Below, piece after piece: positions 14,257 to 15,149 of a stretch of 15,149 bases of DNA. The stretch spans positions 1 to 15,149 of the forward strand of contig CAIYXD010000064.1 of assembly GCA_903930085.1 (NCBI GenBank), in the 5' to 3' direction. Source of the DNA: an uncultured Flavobacteriia bacterium. GTDB taxonomy: Bacteria > Bacteroidota > Bacteroidia > Flavobacteriales_D > Crocinitomicaceae. A program made the translations under genes and the position numbers. How positions within the stretch are numbered: position 1 is the first letter of the stretch; every line of letters begins with the position of its first letter. The notes beneath the pieces are model-generated. The model was given only the letters and a program-made list of their open reading frames with translations. It had not been told where the DNA came from and searched no databases.

Positions 14257-15149
14257 TGGAAATTACACCAGAAATACAAAATCGTCTTTCCCTTTTAAAC
14301 GAAAAATATTCCGCACTTGGACAAGATCTCCTATCTTATTTGGATGGTTTATTATATGCGGATACCGTAAAATATTGGGATTATATTGAAGTAGACGCAC
14401 TTTTGAGCCTTCAAAAACCAAAAACCAATTTTCCAGACGAGGTAATCTTTATCATGTATCATCAGATTACCGAGCTTTATTTCAAATTATCCTTGCATGA
14501 ATTTGAGCAACTTGGGGAAACAGAGAAAGTAGAGAAAGCGTTTTTTATTGAACGTGTTACACGCATCAATCGGTATTTCGAATCCCTTATTAAGAGTTTC
14601 GAAATAATGATTCACGGGATGGATCGGGAACAATTCTTAAAATTTAGAATGTCGCTACTTCCCGCAAGTGGTTTTCAGTCTGCGCAATACCGTTTTATTG
14701 AAATGTTTAGTACAGACTTCCTTAATTTGGTGCACAAAGACAAGCGATTCACGTTTGGTGCGGATGCTACAATTTCAGAAATGTACGAGAATATTTACTG
14801 GAAAGAAGGCGCAACAGAATTGGAAACAGGGAAAAAAACGCTCACACTTGTTCAATTTGAGGAACGCTACTCAAAAGAGTTCATTGCGTTAGGCGAAAAA
14901 TGCCAGACCAAAAACCTTTGGCAAGTATATAAGCGTTTGAGTCAAGATGATCAAAATAGCCCGGAAGTTATTGCCGTTTTGAAACAAAACGACACGAACG
15001 TAAATATTAATTGGCCGTTAGCACATTATAAGTCTGCTGTGCGCTATCTGAGCAAAGATTCCGCTGATATTGCAGCTACCGGAGGAACAAATTGGCAAAA
15101 ATATTTACCTCCGAGATTTCAAAAAAGAATTTTTTATCCTGCTTTGTGG
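14256..15149 (+). CDS. kynA: Tryptophan 2,3-dioxygenase (partial, runs off the right edge)
   Basis: Heme enzyme that opens the indole ring of L-tryptophan with O2 to N-formylkynurenine, the first step of the kynurenine route toward NAD or tryptophan breakdown. The frame is open from the ATG to the window end (298 codons), with no stop. Family marks are the active-site His69 in IMYHQITELYFKL (66-78), the substrate-binding Arg131 in KFRMSLLPASGFQSAQYRF (129-147), and the candidate heme-ligand His257 in NWPLAHYKSAVRYL (252-265). The closing ATGGTNWQKYLPPRFQKRIF (274-293) comes before FYPALW, so only a few C-terminal residues should be missing. It is divergent from the bestrophin-like gene. Two matching dyads around its -7 box suggest control by a repressor. 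Downstream kynurenine-pathway genes, if any, lie outside the window. Confidence 0.96.
   Translation, partial: MEITPEIQNRLSLLNEKYSALGQDLLSYLDGLLYADTVKYWDYIEVDALLSLQKPKTNFPDEVIFIMYHQITELYFKLSLHEFEQLGETEKVEKAFFIERVTRINRYFESLIKSFEIMIHGMDREQFLKFRMSLLPASGFQSAQYRFIEMFSTDFLNLVHKDKRFTFGADATISEMYENIYWKEGATELETGKKTLTLVQFEERYSKEFIALGEKCQTKNLWQVYKRLSQDDQNSPEVIAVLKQNDTNVNINWPLAHYKSAVRYLSKDSADIAATGGTNWQKYLPPRFQKRIFYPALW

Noticed and set aside
14668..14892. 74-codon open frame inside the dioxygenase gene
   Set aside because: It lies wholly within the well-supported dioxygenase coding frame and has no recognisable protein features.

Overview
The window looks like chromosome of a Bacteroidota member, most likely Flavobacteriales. 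The reasons are low GC, two secreted proteins with C-terminal type IX secretion (T9SS type A) sorting domains, several close matches to the Bacteroidota -7 promoter element TAnnTTTG, an absence of obvious Shine-Dalgarno sequences, and the family style of the glycosyltransferases, YqaA protein and tryptophan 2,3-dioxygenase. I see no mobile element, CRISPR array, tRNA or rRNA. Coding density is high and no gap without a gene exceeds about 250 bases.

Layout from left to right. Positions 1-1236 (minus) hold two overlapping GT4-like glycosyltransferase genes, the outer one cut by the window edge. Next, on the same strand, is a small lipoprotein with two extra membrane helices (1279-1866). A 247-base divergent gap leads to a plus-strand, membrane-anchored protein that I read as a divergent lysozyme/lytic-transglycosylase-like protein (2114-3271). 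Convergent to it is an fbp-mfd pair (3320-7660, minus, 3 bases apart): fructose-1,6-bisphosphatase followed by transcription-repair coupling factor. Then come a small YqaA/DedA-type membrane protein (7789-8217, minus), a 622-aa T9SS secreted protein (8270-10138, minus), and a translationally overlapping transaminase/omega-amidase pair (10288-12179, minus). A second T9SS secreted protein (12351-13088, plus) faces a bestrophin-like channel gene (13195-14061, minus) across a bidirectional-looking terminator. The window ends inside a plus-strand tryptophan 2,3-dioxygenase gene (14256 to beyond 15149).

Functional links. The aminotransferase and omega-amidase together fit glutamine-dependent transamination of methionine-type keto acids, with hydrolysis of the alpha-ketoglutaramate by-product. 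The other neighbours look like a normal housekeeping/accessory mosaic and not one pathway.

The most interesting signals are in the control DNA. Two near-identical 16-bp dyads lie 54 bases apart on either side of the dioxygenase promoter. A strong terminator has a U-tract that runs directly into the yqaA start codon. A 14-bp perfect palindrome sits at the expected -33 region of fbp. TAnnTTTG boxes fix the starts of both secreted-protein genes. No clearly new multi-gene system is visible; the best candidates for something undescribed are the transglycosylase-like protein and the paired operators.
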